Assembly: GCF_937952055.1 (NCBI RefSeq)
Contig: NZ_CALFYO010000032.1
Coordinates: 1 to 64,000, forward strand
Length of the DNA stretch: 64,000 nucleotides
Direction: 5' to 3'
From: an uncultured Piscinibacter sp.
GTDB taxonomy: Bacteria > Pseudomonadota > Gammaproteobacteria > Burkholderiales > Burkholderiaceae_C
The position numbers and the translations under genes are program-made. The number at the start of each line of letters is the position of its first letter. Within the stretch, counting starts at the first letter, position 1. Below are positions 33,017 through 41,037 of this stretch, one piece after another. Under the pieces are notes generated by a model. The model saw only the letters and a list, made by a program, of their open reading frames with translations, was not told the origin of the DNA and searched no databases.

Positions 33017-34411
33017 TCAGCGGTGCGCGGCCGGTCGCAGACCGTGCGCCGTGCCGCGGCCGGCGACCTGCGGTAGGGCGGTGTCGACGTCGTCGAGGAA
33101 GCGGCGGCACGGCGCCCAGTGCTTCATCAGCAGCCAGTAGGTGAGGCCGGCGGGCAGCAGGCTGGCGTACCAGGAGATCGCCGGCAGCGAGAGAGCGACC
33201 GCGGCGCCGACCAGCGAGGCCACGATGCCGCCCCAGTTGATGCCGCGGTAGGGCCCGTCGGCGTCGTACAGGCGGCCGAGGTCGAGCGTGCGGCGGCGCA
33301 GCAGGTAGTAGTCGACCACCAGCACCGCGAAGATCGGGCCGAGGAAGGCCGAATAGGTCTGCACGAAGATCTGCAGCCCGGCGGCGGACTCGTCCTTCAC
33401 CAGCACCCACGGAAAAGTGGCGAAGGCGAGCAGGCCGACGAGCACCGCCGACTTCTTGAACGACAGCTTGAACACGTCCATCAGCACGTAGGCCGGCGGC
33501 ACGACGTTGTTCAGCACGTTGGTGGTGACCTGCGCGAAGGCGATGAACAGCAGCGTGGTGACCAGCAGGGGCTTGTTGTCGACGGCGCTGGAGAACACGG
33601 CGATCGGGTCGGCGGTGCCGGTGGCGCCCGAGACCATCAGGCCGATCAGGCCCATGAAGATGGTCGCCGGCAGGATCGACATCGAGTAGATCAGCGTCAG
33701 AGGTGCGGGGCGCACGTCGCGGTGCAGTTCGCGCGAGTAGTCGCTGACGTTGAGCATCATGGTGCTGTAGATGCCGAGGAAGAGCATGGTCGCGCCCCAG
33801 AACGGCAGCCCCCAGGTTCCCTCGATGCTGGTGATCTTCGCGTCGATGGCACCGCCGTACTTGGTGATCACGGCCCAGAACATGTAGATCAGCGAGGCGA
33901 TGATGAACACGCTGCCGACGTTCTCCAGCCACTTGATGCCCTTGAAGCCGTAGACGGACAGGGCGATCTGCAGCAGCTGGAAGGCGATGAAGAAGAACAC
34001 CAGGTTGTCGAAGCCGAACAGCGTGGCGGACACCGCGTTCAGCGCGCCGGCGCCGATCCAGCTCTGGAAGCCGAACCAGACGACCGCGGGGATGGCGCGC
34101 ACGAAGCCGGGGAAGCGCGTGCCGGCGAAGCCGAAGGCACTGCGGGCCTGGACCATGAACGGGATGCCGTACTTGTGGCCCGCCGCGCCGTTGATCGCCA
34201 GCGCGACGCCGATGACGAAGCAGCCGATCGCGATGGCCGTGACCGCCTGCAGCATGTTGAGCTGGCCGACCAGGCTGGAGCCCATCGCGAAGGTGCCGAT
34301 GGACACGCAGCCGCCCAGCCAGGCGAGCAGGTAGGACCATCGGTCCATGATGCGGGTCTGTTGCGGCGCCAGCGATTCCTCGCCGGCGGCCTTGTCGTCG
34401 TGGGTACTCAT
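33017..34411 (-). CDS. NCS1-family nucleobase/hydantoin/allantoin:cation symporter
   Basis: 464 residues with about twelve helices. GAGGAG lies 7 nt before the ATG at 34411. IMDRWSYLLAWLGGCVSIGTFAMGSS, GHKYGIPFMVQARSAFGFAG and VVWFGFQSWIGAGALNA are the conserved first third of NCS1 carriers (PucI, CodB, Mhp1 group). LNVSDYSRELHRD and DYYLLRRRTLDL are further family motifs. With the racemase gene upstream, allantoin, hydantoin or a related ureide or pyrimidine is the likely substrate. Confidence 0.93.
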   Translation of the reverse strand: MSTHDDKAAGEESLAPQQTRIMDRWSYLLAWLGGCVSIGTFAMGSSLVGQLNMLQAVTAIAIGCFVIGVALAINGAAGHKYGIPFMVQARSAFGFAGTRFPGFVRAIPAVVWFGFQSWIGAGALNAVSATLFGFDNLVFFFIAFQLLQIALSVYGFKGIKWLENVGSVFIIASLIYMFWAVITKYGGAIDAKITSIEGTWGLPFWGATMLFLGIYSTMMLNVSDYSRELHRDVRPAPLTLIYSMSILPATIFMGLIGLMVSGATGTADPIAVFSSAVDNKPLLVTTLLFIAFAQVTTNVLNNVVPPAYVLMDVFKLSFKKSAVLVGLLAFATFPWVLVKDESAAGLQIFVQTYSAFLGPIFAVLVVDYYLLRRRTLDLGRLYDADGPYRGINWGGIVASLVGAAVALSLPAISWYASLLPAGLTYWLLMKHWAPCRRFLDDVDTALPQVAGRGTAHGLRPAAHR

Positions 34412-34448
34412 GCTTGTCTCCTCATGCTGCACTGGGTTGGGGATGCGT

Positions 34449-35180
34449 TCAAGCGCCGAGCTGCGCGAACGTGCCGGTGAAGGCCTTGGGCCGCGGGAAA
34501 GCGAGGTCGCCGTGCTTGCTGGTGTGAAGTCGCAGCGCGACCAGTGACTCGGCCAGCTTGACCGCGGCGGTGACGCCTTCGACGACGGGCAGTCCGACCG
34601 CCTCGGCGATGGTCTCCGTCAGGTCGGCCATGCCGCCGCAGCCGAGCACGATCGCGCCGATGCCGTCCTCCGCCTTGGCGCGCCGGGATTCCTCGACGAT
34701 GCGGCGCAGCGCGGCGTCCGCGTCGTGCTCCAGGTCGAGCACCGGAATCTCCGCCGCGCGCACGCGCCGGCAGTGGTGGGCGAAGCCGTACTGTGCCAGC
34801 AGGTGCTCGGCGATGATGGACGTGCGCCCCAGCGTGGTGACGACCGAGAAGCGCGTGGCGATCATCGTGGCCAAGTGGAAAGCCGCCTCGGCGATGCCGA
34901 TCACCGGTGCGCGGGTCAGCTCGCGCGCGGCGAGCAGGCCAGGGTCGCCGAAGCAGGCGATGACGTAGGCATCGGCGCGGTCGCGCTCGCCGGCTCGTAC
35001 CTCCTCGAGCACCCCGACGGCGGCGATCGCCTCGTCGAAGTGGCTCTCGATGGAGGCCGGCCCGCTGGCCGGATGGGTGGCGACGATGCGCGTGCCGGGG
35101 GCAGCGACGCGGCGCGCCGCTGCACCGATCGTCTCGGTCATGGCGGCGGTGGTGTTGGGGTTGATGACGCGGATCTGCAT
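34449..35180 (-). CDS. Asp/Glu/hydantoin racemase family protein
   Basis: 243 residues. RVINPNTTAAMTETI is the diagnostic N-terminus of hydantoin and allantoin racemases. The two catalytic Cys occur in IACFGDPGLLAARE near residue 75 and VLGCGGMADL near 180. It should interconvert enantiomers of a 5-substituted hydantoin or allantoin. First gene of a three-gene unit with the NCS1 carrier (37-nt gap) and the GntR regulator. No hydantoinase or allantoinase gene is visible in the window, so the rest of the pathway is elsewhere. Confidence 0.9.
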   Translation of the reverse strand: MQIRVINPNTTAAMTETIGAAARRVAAPGTRIVATHPASGPASIESHFDEAIAAVGVLEEVRAGERDRADAYVIACFGDPGLLAARELTRAPVIGIAEAAFHLATMIATRFSVVTTLGRTSIIAEHLLAQYGFAHHCRRVRAAEIPVLDLEHDADAALRRIVEESRRAKAEDGIGAIVLGCGGMADLTETIAEAVGLPVVEGVTAAVKLAESLVALRLHTSKHGDLAFPRPKAFTGTFAQLGA

Positions 35181-35230
35181 GGCGGCGGCGGTTGGGTGGT
35201 TGGGGAGGTCAGGTGCATTGCGCCCTAAAG

Positions 35231-35268
35231 TTGTATGCAATCTTAGGATTCGATTCGCAGCTTGTCAC
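35231..35268 (-). promoter_or_regulatory. Promoter and candidate GntR operator of the racemase-NCS1-gntR operon
   Basis: Minus strand: -35 GTGACA (35263-35268), 17-nt spacer, -10 TAAGAT (35240-35245). Immediately downstream is TTGCATACAA (35231-35240), one base away from the symmetric TTGTATACAA commonly bound by FCD-type GntR regulators. The position at the start of transcription suits repression. The racemase ATG follows 50 nt further. Confidence 0.55.
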
Positions 35269-35345
35269 GCTCGGCATGCTCCGTGGAAACCCTAGGGCGT
35301 GGCCGCCTGCGCTAACCTCCGCGCTTTCCGCTCGAGACGCAATCC

Positions 35346-35717
35346 ATGCCCCGCAGCATCCTGGAAGAGAGCCGGTTGCATCCGGCGATCCGCGACAAGG
35401 TCGCCAACCTGCATGCCGACATCGTCCACAACGTGCAGGCGGCGGCGGCCTCGAACCGGCTGCTCGTCGTCGGCATGTCCGGCAACCCGCACGTGCGCCG
35501 CGCGCGCAAGCTGCTCGATGCGGCCGGCCTGGCGCATCAGTACCTCGAGTTCGGCAGCTACTTCGGCGGCTGGCGGCGGCGCAACGTGCTGAAGATGTGG
35601 ACCGGCTGGCCGACCTTCCCGATGGTGTTCGCCAAGGGCGTGCTGATCGGCGGCGCCAGCGACCTGCAGCGTCTGCTGGACAGCGGGGAACTGATGCGCT
35701 TCCTCGGCGAGCCGTGA
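35346..35717 (+). CDS. Glutaredoxin-like protein lacking the active-site cysteines
   Basis: 123 residues. The C-terminal 85 residues follow monothiol glutaredoxins closely, with KMWTGWPTFPMVFAKGVLIGGASDLQRLLDSGEL (cis-Pro loop and GG glutathione-binding turn). Where CPYC or CGFS should stand the sequence is MSGNPHVRRARKLLDAAG: no Cys at all, and no Cys elsewhere in the protein. Glutathione binding could survive but thiol-disulfide catalysis cannot. Its stop overlaps the GTG start of the next gene (GTGA), placing it first in a tightly coupled five-gene operon. Confidence 0.88.
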   Translation: MPRSILEESRLHPAIRDKVANLHADIVHNVQAAAASNRLLVVGMSGNPHVRRARKLLDAAGLAHQYLEFGSYFGGWRRRNVLKMWTGWPTFPMVFAKGVLIGGASDLQRLLDSGELMRFLGEP

Positions 35718-37180
35718 GCGTCCGCTGCCACACGGTGACGCTCGCGCTGGCCGCGGTCGCGGCGTCGGCGCAGGCGGGGGCGGGGGCGGCACAGCCTTGC
35801 CGCATCGACGGCCTGGTGCACGAGGTGCAGTGCGGTTCGGTCGCGCGGCCGCTGGATCCGACGCGCCCCGACGGCACGCGCATCGACGTGCACTACGTCG
35901 TCGTGCCGGCGCTGGCACGGCGCAAGCTGCCCGACCCGGTGTTCCTGCTTGCCGGTGGCCCCGGCCAGAGTGCCATCTCGCTCGCGCCGGCGGTGATGCC
36001 GGTGTTCTCGCGGCTCAACAACCGCCGCGACATCGTCTTCGTCGACCAGCGCGGCACCGGGCGTTCAGCGCCGCTGGACTGCGCCGAGCCGCGCGAGGCG
36101 GGGTTGGGTGCGGCTGCCGACACCGAAGCACAGCTGCGTCGTCTGGCAGCGTGCAAGGAGCGGTTGCTGAAGCTGCCCCACGTGAAGGAGGCCGCCGACC
36201 TCGGCTTCTTCACCACCACGCTGGCGATGCAGGACCTCGACGCGGTGCGCCAGGCGATCGGCGCCGAACGCATCAACCTCGTCGGTGCCTCCTACGGCAC
36301 GCGCGCGGCGCTGGAGTACCAGCGGCAATTCCCGCAGGCGCTGCGGCGCAGCGTGCTCGACGGCGTGGCGCCGCCGGACATGGTGCTGCCGGTCAGTGCG
36401 GCGGCCGATGCGCAGGCGGCGCTCGATGCCCTGTTCGCCGCTTGCGCTGCCGAAGCGGCCTGCGCGCGCGAGTGGCCGACGCTGCGTCAGGCATGGGACA
36501 GCCTGCTCGCCTCGCTGCCGCGCGACGTGACGGTGGCCGACCCGCTGAGTGGCCGGCCCGCGTCGTTCAGGCTGACGCGCGACCTGCTGCTCGGCGCGGT
36601 ACGCGCGCCGCTGTACGTGCCTGTTCTCGCTGCGGCGCTGCCGGCAACGATCACCGCGGCCGCGCAGGGGCGCTACGAGGCGTTGTCCGCGCTGGCCGGG
36701 GCCTTGTCGCGGCGCGGCGCGCCGCGCCTGTACACCGGCATGCACTTCTCGGTGGTCTGCGCCGAGGATGCGCCGCGCGTCGCGGCCTCGGCTTCCACGC
36801 CGACGCGCGACTTCGGCAGCGGCCTCGCGCCCTTGTACGAGCGCGCCTGTGCGAACTGGCCGCGCGGTGCGGTGCCCGAGGCTTTCTACCGCATCGGCGC
36901 CTCCGCGACGCCGGTGCTGCTGCTCAGCGGGGGCATCGACCCGGCCACGCCGCCGCGCCACGCCGAGCGGATGGCCGCGGCGCTGGGGACGCAGGCGCGC
37001 CACGTGGTCGTGCCGCAGGCCGGCCATGGCCTGCTCGGCAGCGGCTGCGTGCCCGACCTGCTCTTTCGATTTCTCGACACCCCCGCGGACGACCAGGCGC
37101 TGGCGCTCGACGCCAGCTGTGCCACGGCGATGCCGCGTCCTCCGGCCTTCGTGCCGCCGCTGCCGGAGCCGACCGAGTGA
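35714..37180 (+). CDS. Exported alpha/beta hydrolase, S33 tripeptidyl-aminopeptidase-like
   Basis: 488 residues from a GTG overlapping the previous stop. Signal peptide HTVTLALAAVAASAQAGAGA. Catalytic parts: PVFLLAGGPGQSAISLAP and DIVFVDQRGTGRSAPLDC (oxyanion region), nucleophile GASYGTRAALEY near residue 195, Asp in LLLSGGIDPATPP and His in VPQAGHGLLG near 440. Several Cys pairs suit a disulfide-bonded periplasmic enzyme. The TAP-like C-terminal segment points to proline iminopeptidase or tripeptidyl peptidase relatives. Overlaps the NatA gene (GTGA). Confidence 0.9.
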   Translation: MSVRCHTVTLALAAVAASAQAGAGAAQPCRIDGLVHEVQCGSVARPLDPTRPDGTRIDVHYVVVPALARRKLPDPVFLLAGGPGQSAISLAPAVMPVFSRLNNRRDIVFVDQRGTGRSAPLDCAEPREAGLGAAADTEAQLRRLAACKERLLKLPHVKEAADLGFFTTTLAMQDLDAVRQAIGAERINLVGASYGTRAALEYQRQFPQALRRSVLDGVAPPDMVLPVSAAADAQAALDALFAACAAEAACAREWPTLRQAWDSLLASLPRDVTVADPLSGRPASFRLTRDLLLGAVRAPLYVPVLAAALPATITAAAQGRYEALSALAGALSRRGAPRLYTGMHFSVVCAEDAPRVAASASTPTRDFGSGLAPLYERACANWPRGAVPEAFYRIGASATPVLLLSGGIDPATPPRHAERMAAALGTQARHVVVPQAGHGLLGSGCVPDLLFRFLDTPADDQALALDASCATAMPRPPAFVPPLPEPTE

Positions 37181-37959
37181 TCCGCATCGAACGCCTGGCC
37201 AAGACCTTCGCGGCGCCGCGCCCGCGACTGTTCGGCGCGCGAGCCGCACCGGTGCTGGCGGTGCGCGAGGTCGGACTCAATGCCGTCGACGGCCGCATCA
37301 CCGGCTTGCTCGGCCCCAACGGCGCGGGCAAGACGACCACGCTGCGCATGCTCGCCGGGCTGATGCAGCCCGATGCCGGCACCCTGGAGGTGGACGGCAT
37401 CGACGTGGTCAGCCGGCCGCGCGAGGCGCTGGCGCGCATGGGCGTGCTCAGCGATGCGCGCGGCCTCTATCCGCGACTGACGGCGCGCGAGAACATCGTC
37501 TACTTCTCGGCACTGCAAGGCATGGCGCACGAGGAGGCCCAGGCGCGCGCCGAGGCACTGGCGCAGATGCTCGACTGCGTCGGCCTGCTCGAGCGCCGCA
37601 CCGAGGGCTTCAGCCAGGGCGAGCGCATGAAGGTGGCGCTGGCGCGGGCGCTGGTGCACGACCCGGCGAACATCGTGCTCGACGAGCCGACCAACGGCCT
37701 GGACGTGATCGCCACGCGTGCGCTGCGCGAGACGCTGCAGTGGCTCGCCTCGCCGGCCGGGGGCGGCAAGTGCGTCGTCTTCTCCACCCACATCATGCAG
37801 GAGGTGGAACGGCTGTGCGACAGCGTCGTCGTCGTCGCGCGGGGACGTACGGTGGCGCAGGGCACGGTGGCCGAGCTGCGCGCACGTTGTGGCACGCGCG
37901 ACTTCGAGGAGGCTTTCGTGAAGCTCGCCTATGCCGACGTGGCGGGGATGGTGGCATGA
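37177..37959 (+). CDS. natA: ABC exporter ATP-binding protein, NatA-type
   Basis: 260 residues. Walker A GPNGAGKTT near residue 46, signature FSQGERMKVALARAL near 145 (Gln replaces the usual Gly, common in this subfamily) and Walker B IVLDEPTNGLD near 168. HIMQEVERLCD is the H-loop region. NatA/NatB pairs were first described as sodium exporters in Bacillus; in proteobacteria the substrate is usually unknown. GTG start overlaps the hydrolase stop; overlaps natB by 4 nt. Confidence 0.9.
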   Translation: MIRIERLAKTFAAPRPRLFGARAAPVLAVREVGLNAVDGRITGLLGPNGAGKTTTLRMLAGLMQPDAGTLEVDGIDVVSRPREALARMGVLSDARGLYPRLTARENIVYFSALQGMAHEEAQARAEALAQMLDCVGLLERRTEGFSQGERMKVALARALVHDPANIVLDEPTNGLDVIATRALRETLQWLASPAGGGKCVVFSTHIMQEVERLCDSVVVVARGRTVAQGTVAELRARCGTRDFEEAFVKLAYADVAGMVA

Positions 37960-39125
37960 AGCGCTGGCCGGCCTGGACGGTGTTTGCCAAGGAGTGGGTG
38001 GACGCGCTGCGCGACCGGCGCACGCTGATGGTGGTGCTGCTGTCCAGCGTGCTGATGGGCCCCCTGGTGCTGGTGGCGCTGTCGGCCCTGGTGGCCTCGT
38101 TCGAGTCGCGCGCCGAGCGGCGCGAAGTGGTGCTGGCCGGTGCCGAGCATGCGCCCACACTGGTCAACTACATCGCGCGGCAGGGCTTCGCGGTGAAGCA
38201 CGCGCCGGCCGACTACGAGACGCAGCTGCGCCGCGCCGAGTTCGGCGACCCGGTGCTGGTGCTGCCGCAGGACTTCGAGGTGGCGCTGCAGCGCGCCGAG
38301 GTGCCGCTGCTGGTGCTGGTCAGCGACAGCGCCAACAAGCGTGCCGAGGCCGGCGCCGGGCGGCTGCAGGGGCTGGTGGCCGGCTTCAACCGCGAGCGCG
38401 CGACGCTGGCGCTGGCGCTGCGCGGCGTGTCGGGCGAGCTGCTCGAGCCGGTGCGGCTCGACGAGCGCGACCTGGCCAGCCCGCAGACGCGCGGAACGCA
38501 GATCACCGGCATGCTGCCTTTCTTCGTGCTGATGGCGGTGCTCTACGGTGCGCTCAACGCCGCGCTGGACAGCACCGCCGGCGAGCGCGAACGCGGCTCG
38601 CTCGAACCGCTGCTGATGAACCCGGCGTCGCCGCTCGCAGTGGTGTTGGGCAAGTGGGCGGCGGTCTCGGCGGTGGCGCTGCTCATCGCGGTGCTGAGTT
38701 GCTTCAGCTTCATCCCCGCGCAGTGGCTGCTGCGCAGCGACACCCTGGCGGCCCTGTTCCAGTTCGGCTGGGTCGAAGCGGCCTGGTTCGTGACCATCAT
38801 CGCGCCCTTCGCCGCGGCGCTGTCGGCGCTGCTGATGGCCGTGGCGATTCGCTGCAAGAGCGTCAAGGAAGCGCAGGCGAGCTCGGCGGTGGTGGTGCTG
38901 GGCGTGTCGCTGATGCCGCTGGTCGGCCTGCTCAACCCTGGCGGCGAGGAGCCGTGGCACTTCTGGGTGCCGGCGCTGGCGCAGAACACGCTGATGACAC
39001 GCGTGCTGAAGGGCGATGCGCTCGGTGCCGAGCCGCTGCTGGCGTCGCTGGCGGTGTGCGCGCTGCTGGCGCTGCTGGGCGTCGGGTTCGTGGCGCGGGT
39101 GCTGCGCCGGGCCGCGGTGCGCTGA
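37956..39125 (+). CDS. natB: ABC exporter permease, NatB-type
   Basis: 389 residues. One N-terminal helix (TLMVVLLSSVLMGPLVLVALSALVASF), a large extracytoplasmic domain of about 150 residues, then five or six helices (FFVLMAVLYGALNAALDSTAGERERGSLEPLL is the conserved ABC-2 segment before TM3). The topology matches NatB/ABC-2 permeases. The Na+ specificity of NatB should not be assumed. It pairs with the ATPase whose stop it overlaps. Confidence 0.9.
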   Translation: MKRWPAWTVFAKEWVDALRDRRTLMVVLLSSVLMGPLVLVALSALVASFESRAERREVVLAGAEHAPTLVNYIARQGFAVKHAPADYETQLRRAEFGDPVLVLPQDFEVALQRAEVPLLVLVSDSANKRAEAGAGRLQGLVAGFNRERATLALALRGVSGELLEPVRLDERDLASPQTRGTQITGMLPFFVLMAVLYGALNAALDSTAGERERGSLEPLLMNPASPLAVVLGKWAAVSAVALLIAVLSCFSFIPAQWLLRSDTLAALFQFGWVEAAWFVTIIAPFAAALSALLMAVAIRCKSVKEAQASSAVVVLGVSLMPLVGLLNPGGEEPWHFWVPALAQNTLMTRVLKGDALGAEPLLASLAVCALLALLGVGFVARVLRRAAVR

Positions 39126-39147
39126 GCGCGAGGGGCATCATCGCGGC

Positions 39148-39651
39148 ATGGACGATTCCGCTTCGGAGATCCGCTGGCGCTGGTGCCGCTTCGACGCGCT
39201 CGACGTGCGAGAGCTGCAGGCCATCTATCGCGCGCGTCAACAGGTGTTCGTGATCGAGCAGGCCTGCGTCTACCTCGACGCCGACGGCGCCGACGAGCGG
39301 GCCTTCCACCTCGCCGCCTGGTCGCCGCGGCAACGCGAGCCGCTGGCCTACGCGCGGGTCGTCGAGCCCGGCGTGAAATACGCCGAGCCGTCGATCGGCC
39401 GCGTCGTCACCACGGCCGCTGCACGAGGCACCGGGCTGGGCCGCGAACTGATGCGCCGGGCCGTGGCGCACACCGCAGAGGCCTTCCCGGGCCAGGGCAT
39501 CCGCATCTCCGCGCAGGCCCACCTCGCCCGCTTCTATGCGGACTTCGGCTTCGCGACGGTGGGCGATGAATACCTGGAGGACGGCATCCCCCACGTGGAG
39601 ATGCTGCGCCCCGCCGGGACTACTTCGACGCCTTCATCGGGCAGGTGCTGA
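39148..39651 (+). CDS. elaA: GNAT-family N-acetyltransferase (ElaA-like)
   Basis: 167 residues. RWCRFDALDVRELQAIYRARQQVFVIEQACVYLDADGADE is the ElaA N-terminal core, followed by the acetyl-CoA site RVVTTAAARGTGLGRELMRRAV near residue 100 and FYADFGFATVGDEYLEDGIPHVEML at the end. ElaA-type enzymes acetylate small molecules or proteins; the substrate here is unknown. It follows natB by 22 nt, so it may be the fifth gene of that operon. Its last 32 nt overlap the convergent DUF2892 gene. Confidence 0.9.
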   Translation: MDDSASEIRWRWCRFDALDVRELQAIYRARQQVFVIEQACVYLDADGADERAFHLAAWSPRQREPLAYARVVEPGVKYAEPSIGRVVTTAAARGTGLGRELMRRAVAHTAEAFPGQGIRISAQAHLARFYADFGFATVGDEYLEDGIPHVEMLRPAGTTSTPSSGRC

Positions 39652-39817
39652 TGCCCAACAGCGTGTAGGCCGGGCACCAGCCGATCAGGCCCGTGGCCAG
39701 CGGCACCACGCCGACCCAGCCCCACACGCCCACCGTGCCGGTGGCGGCCAGCGCAATCAGCACCAAGCCGGCGATCACGCGCAGCGCGCGGTCGATGGTT
39801 CCTTCGTTCGTCTTCAT
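39620..39817 (-). CDS. DUF2892 (YgaP-like) small membrane protein, second copy
   Basis: 65 residues, two helices: GTIDRALRVIAGLVLIALAATGTVGVW and VPLATGLIGWCPAYTLLGISTCP. The conserved Cys-Pro after helix two is kept, with a second CP eleven residues later. It lies downstream of the Crp/Fnr gene, with a perfect TGTGAC/GTCACA palindrome 71 nt before its start, and is likely a target of that regulator. Similarity to the 17943-18167 product suggests paralogy. Confidence 0.88.
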   Translation of the reverse strand: MKTNEGTIDRALRVIAGLVLIALAATGTVGVWGWVGVVPLATGLIGWCPAYTLLGISTCPMKASK

Positions 39818-39887
39818 GTCTGCTCCTTGATGTCCGGCAAGACTCGCCGGGGTGCGCGCAGTGTCCGGCGCGGCAGGTGCAAACGTC

Positions 39888-39903
39888 TGTGACTGCGGTC
39901 ACA
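39888..39903. promoter_or_regulatory. Crp/Fnr-type palindrome upstream of the DUF2892 gene
   Basis: TGTGAC-TGCG-GTCACA, a perfect inverted repeat identical in form to the TGTGA-N6-TCACA site of Crp. It overlaps the last codons of the Crp/Fnr-family gene and lies 71 nt upstream of the DUF2892 start, a normal activator distance. The regulator that binds it is probably the one encoded next to it. Confidence 0.6.
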
Positions 39904-40588
39904 CAGCCTGGCTCTCCCCGGCGGCGAGCCGTCGCAGCGCGGCAGCGTCGCGCAGCTCGATGCGCTCGCGTCCCAGGGCCAGCCAGCCGGCGCGCTCGAA
40001 GCGGCGCAACAGCCGCGTGACCATCTCGCGCACCGTGCCGAGCTCGTCGGCGAGCGTCTGATGGCTGGCATGCAGCACCTCGCCGTGGCCGAGCAGGGCC
40101 GAGGCGAGGCGCTGGTCGAGGCGCTGGAAGGCCACCGCCTCGGCGAGCGCCATCAGGTCGGCGAGCCGATCGGCGAAGACGCCGAAGACATAGCGGCGAA
40201 ACGGCTCGTGCGCGCAGCAGGTGTCGAAGGCGGCCGGCGAGAGCACGGCGAGCCGGGTCGGGGCGGTGGTTGCGCCGTGCGCGCTGAGCAGGTGCTGACC
40301 GAACAGGCAGGAGGCGGAGACCACGCACAGCTCGCCCGGGCCGACCCGGTACAGCTCCAGCGAGCGGCCTTGTGGCGTACCGCGCGCCACGCGCACCTCG
40401 CCGGCGAGAACCATCGGGAAGCCCTGGCAGGGTGACTGCTCCTCGAACAGCGTCGCGCCGGCTGGCACGGCAAGCCAAGTGGCCTGGCGCTGCAGCGCGT
40501 CGTCGCGCAGCGCGGGTGGCAGCTCGGCGAGCGCCGGGTAGAGCTCGGACAGGCGGGACAGCTCGGCCGGGGTGGGCGCGGCGCTCAT
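39899..40588 (-). CDS. Crp/Fnr-family transcriptional regulator
   Basis: 229 residues. N-terminal cupin-like sensor (about 30-140: LAVPAGATLFEEQSPCQGFPMVLAGEVRVARG) and winged helix (about 160-225) with recognition helix ELGTVREMVTRLLRRFERAGWL, an E-x-x-T-R pattern. Four Cys lie in the sensor (SPCQ, ELCVVSASC, TCCAHE), but not in the N-terminal cluster spacing of E. coli FNR, so a redox or heme/NO type sensor is possible. Its ATG overlaps the stop of the YkgJ-like gene; the DUF2892 gene follows. Probably a redox or nitrosative regulator of the nearby DUF2892 gene. Confidence 0.9.
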   Translation of the reverse strand: MSAAPTPAELSRLSELYPALAELPPALRDDALQRQATWLAVPAGATLFEEQSPCQGFPMVLAGEVRVARGTPQGRSLELYRVGPGELCVVSASCLFGQHLLSAHGATTAPTRLAVLSPAAFDTCCAHEPFRRYVFGVFADRLADLMALAEAVAFQRLDQRLASALLGHGEVLHASHQTLADELGTVREMVTRLLRRFERAGWLALGRERIELRDAAALRRLAAGESQAV

Positions 40589-40842
40589 CGGGGGAGGGTC
40601 GCTTCTTCCAGGTGGCCGAGCCAGCGCATCGCCTGCTCGCGGTTGTCGCCGCACATGGCGGCGGACGCTTGCAGCGAGCGGCAGACGGCGGGTCGCTCGG
40701 ATCGCCCGAAGATCGCGCAGCGCAGGTCGGCGTCGAGCTGTACGCAGCGCGTGCCGGCCGGCTTGCCGGTGGGCATGCCGGGAATGGCGCTGCTGATCGA
40801 CGGCGCGATGCAGCAGGCGGCGCAATGCGGGCGGCAGTCCAT
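40585..40842 (-). CDS. YkgJ-family cysteine-cluster protein
   Basis: 85 residues with eight Cys: DCRPHCAACC at the start, TRCVQL, LRCAIF, AVCRSL and AMCGDN. This is the compact zinc- or iron-chelating cluster of the YkgJ/UPF0153 group. AAGGAG lies 14 nt before the ATG. It overlaps the Crp/Fnr gene (ATGA), which makes cotranscription near certain and hints at a metal or redox link for that regulator. Function unknown. Confidence 0.9.
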   Translation of the reverse strand: MDCRPHCAACCIAPSISSAIPGMPTGKPAGTRCVQLDADLRCAIFGRSERPAVCRSLQASAAMCGDNREQAMRWLGHLEEATLPR

Positions 40843-40900
40843 GGCGGTCGTGGGCTCCTTGGCTGCACGATAGCCGATCCGGCGCGAACGACCCCTCCGG

Positions 40901-40929
40901 ATGACTGTGGCGGCCGCGCTGCCTACAAT
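40901..40929 (+). promoter_or_regulatory. Candidate mnmG promoter
   Basis: -35-like ATGACT (40901-40906), 17-nt spacer, -10 TACAAT (40924-40929), about 109 nt before the mnmG start in the 195-nt spacer shared with the divergent YkgJ-like gene. The -10 is good, the -35 weak. I see nothing else structured in this spacer. Confidence 0.45.
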
Positions 40930-41037
40930 GCCGGCTTGCTCAAAATTTAGGCACCCGGATGGCACCCCCAAGCTCACTTCGTTCGCGGCCCCCCTCGGTG
41001 GCCCTGGGTGGCTTCGGTTCGACCGGACACCACTGAC

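Noticed and set aside
41010..41037. GGTTCGACC resembling a tRNA T-loop just before mnmG
   Set aside because: No acceptor, D or anticodon stem can be drawn around it.
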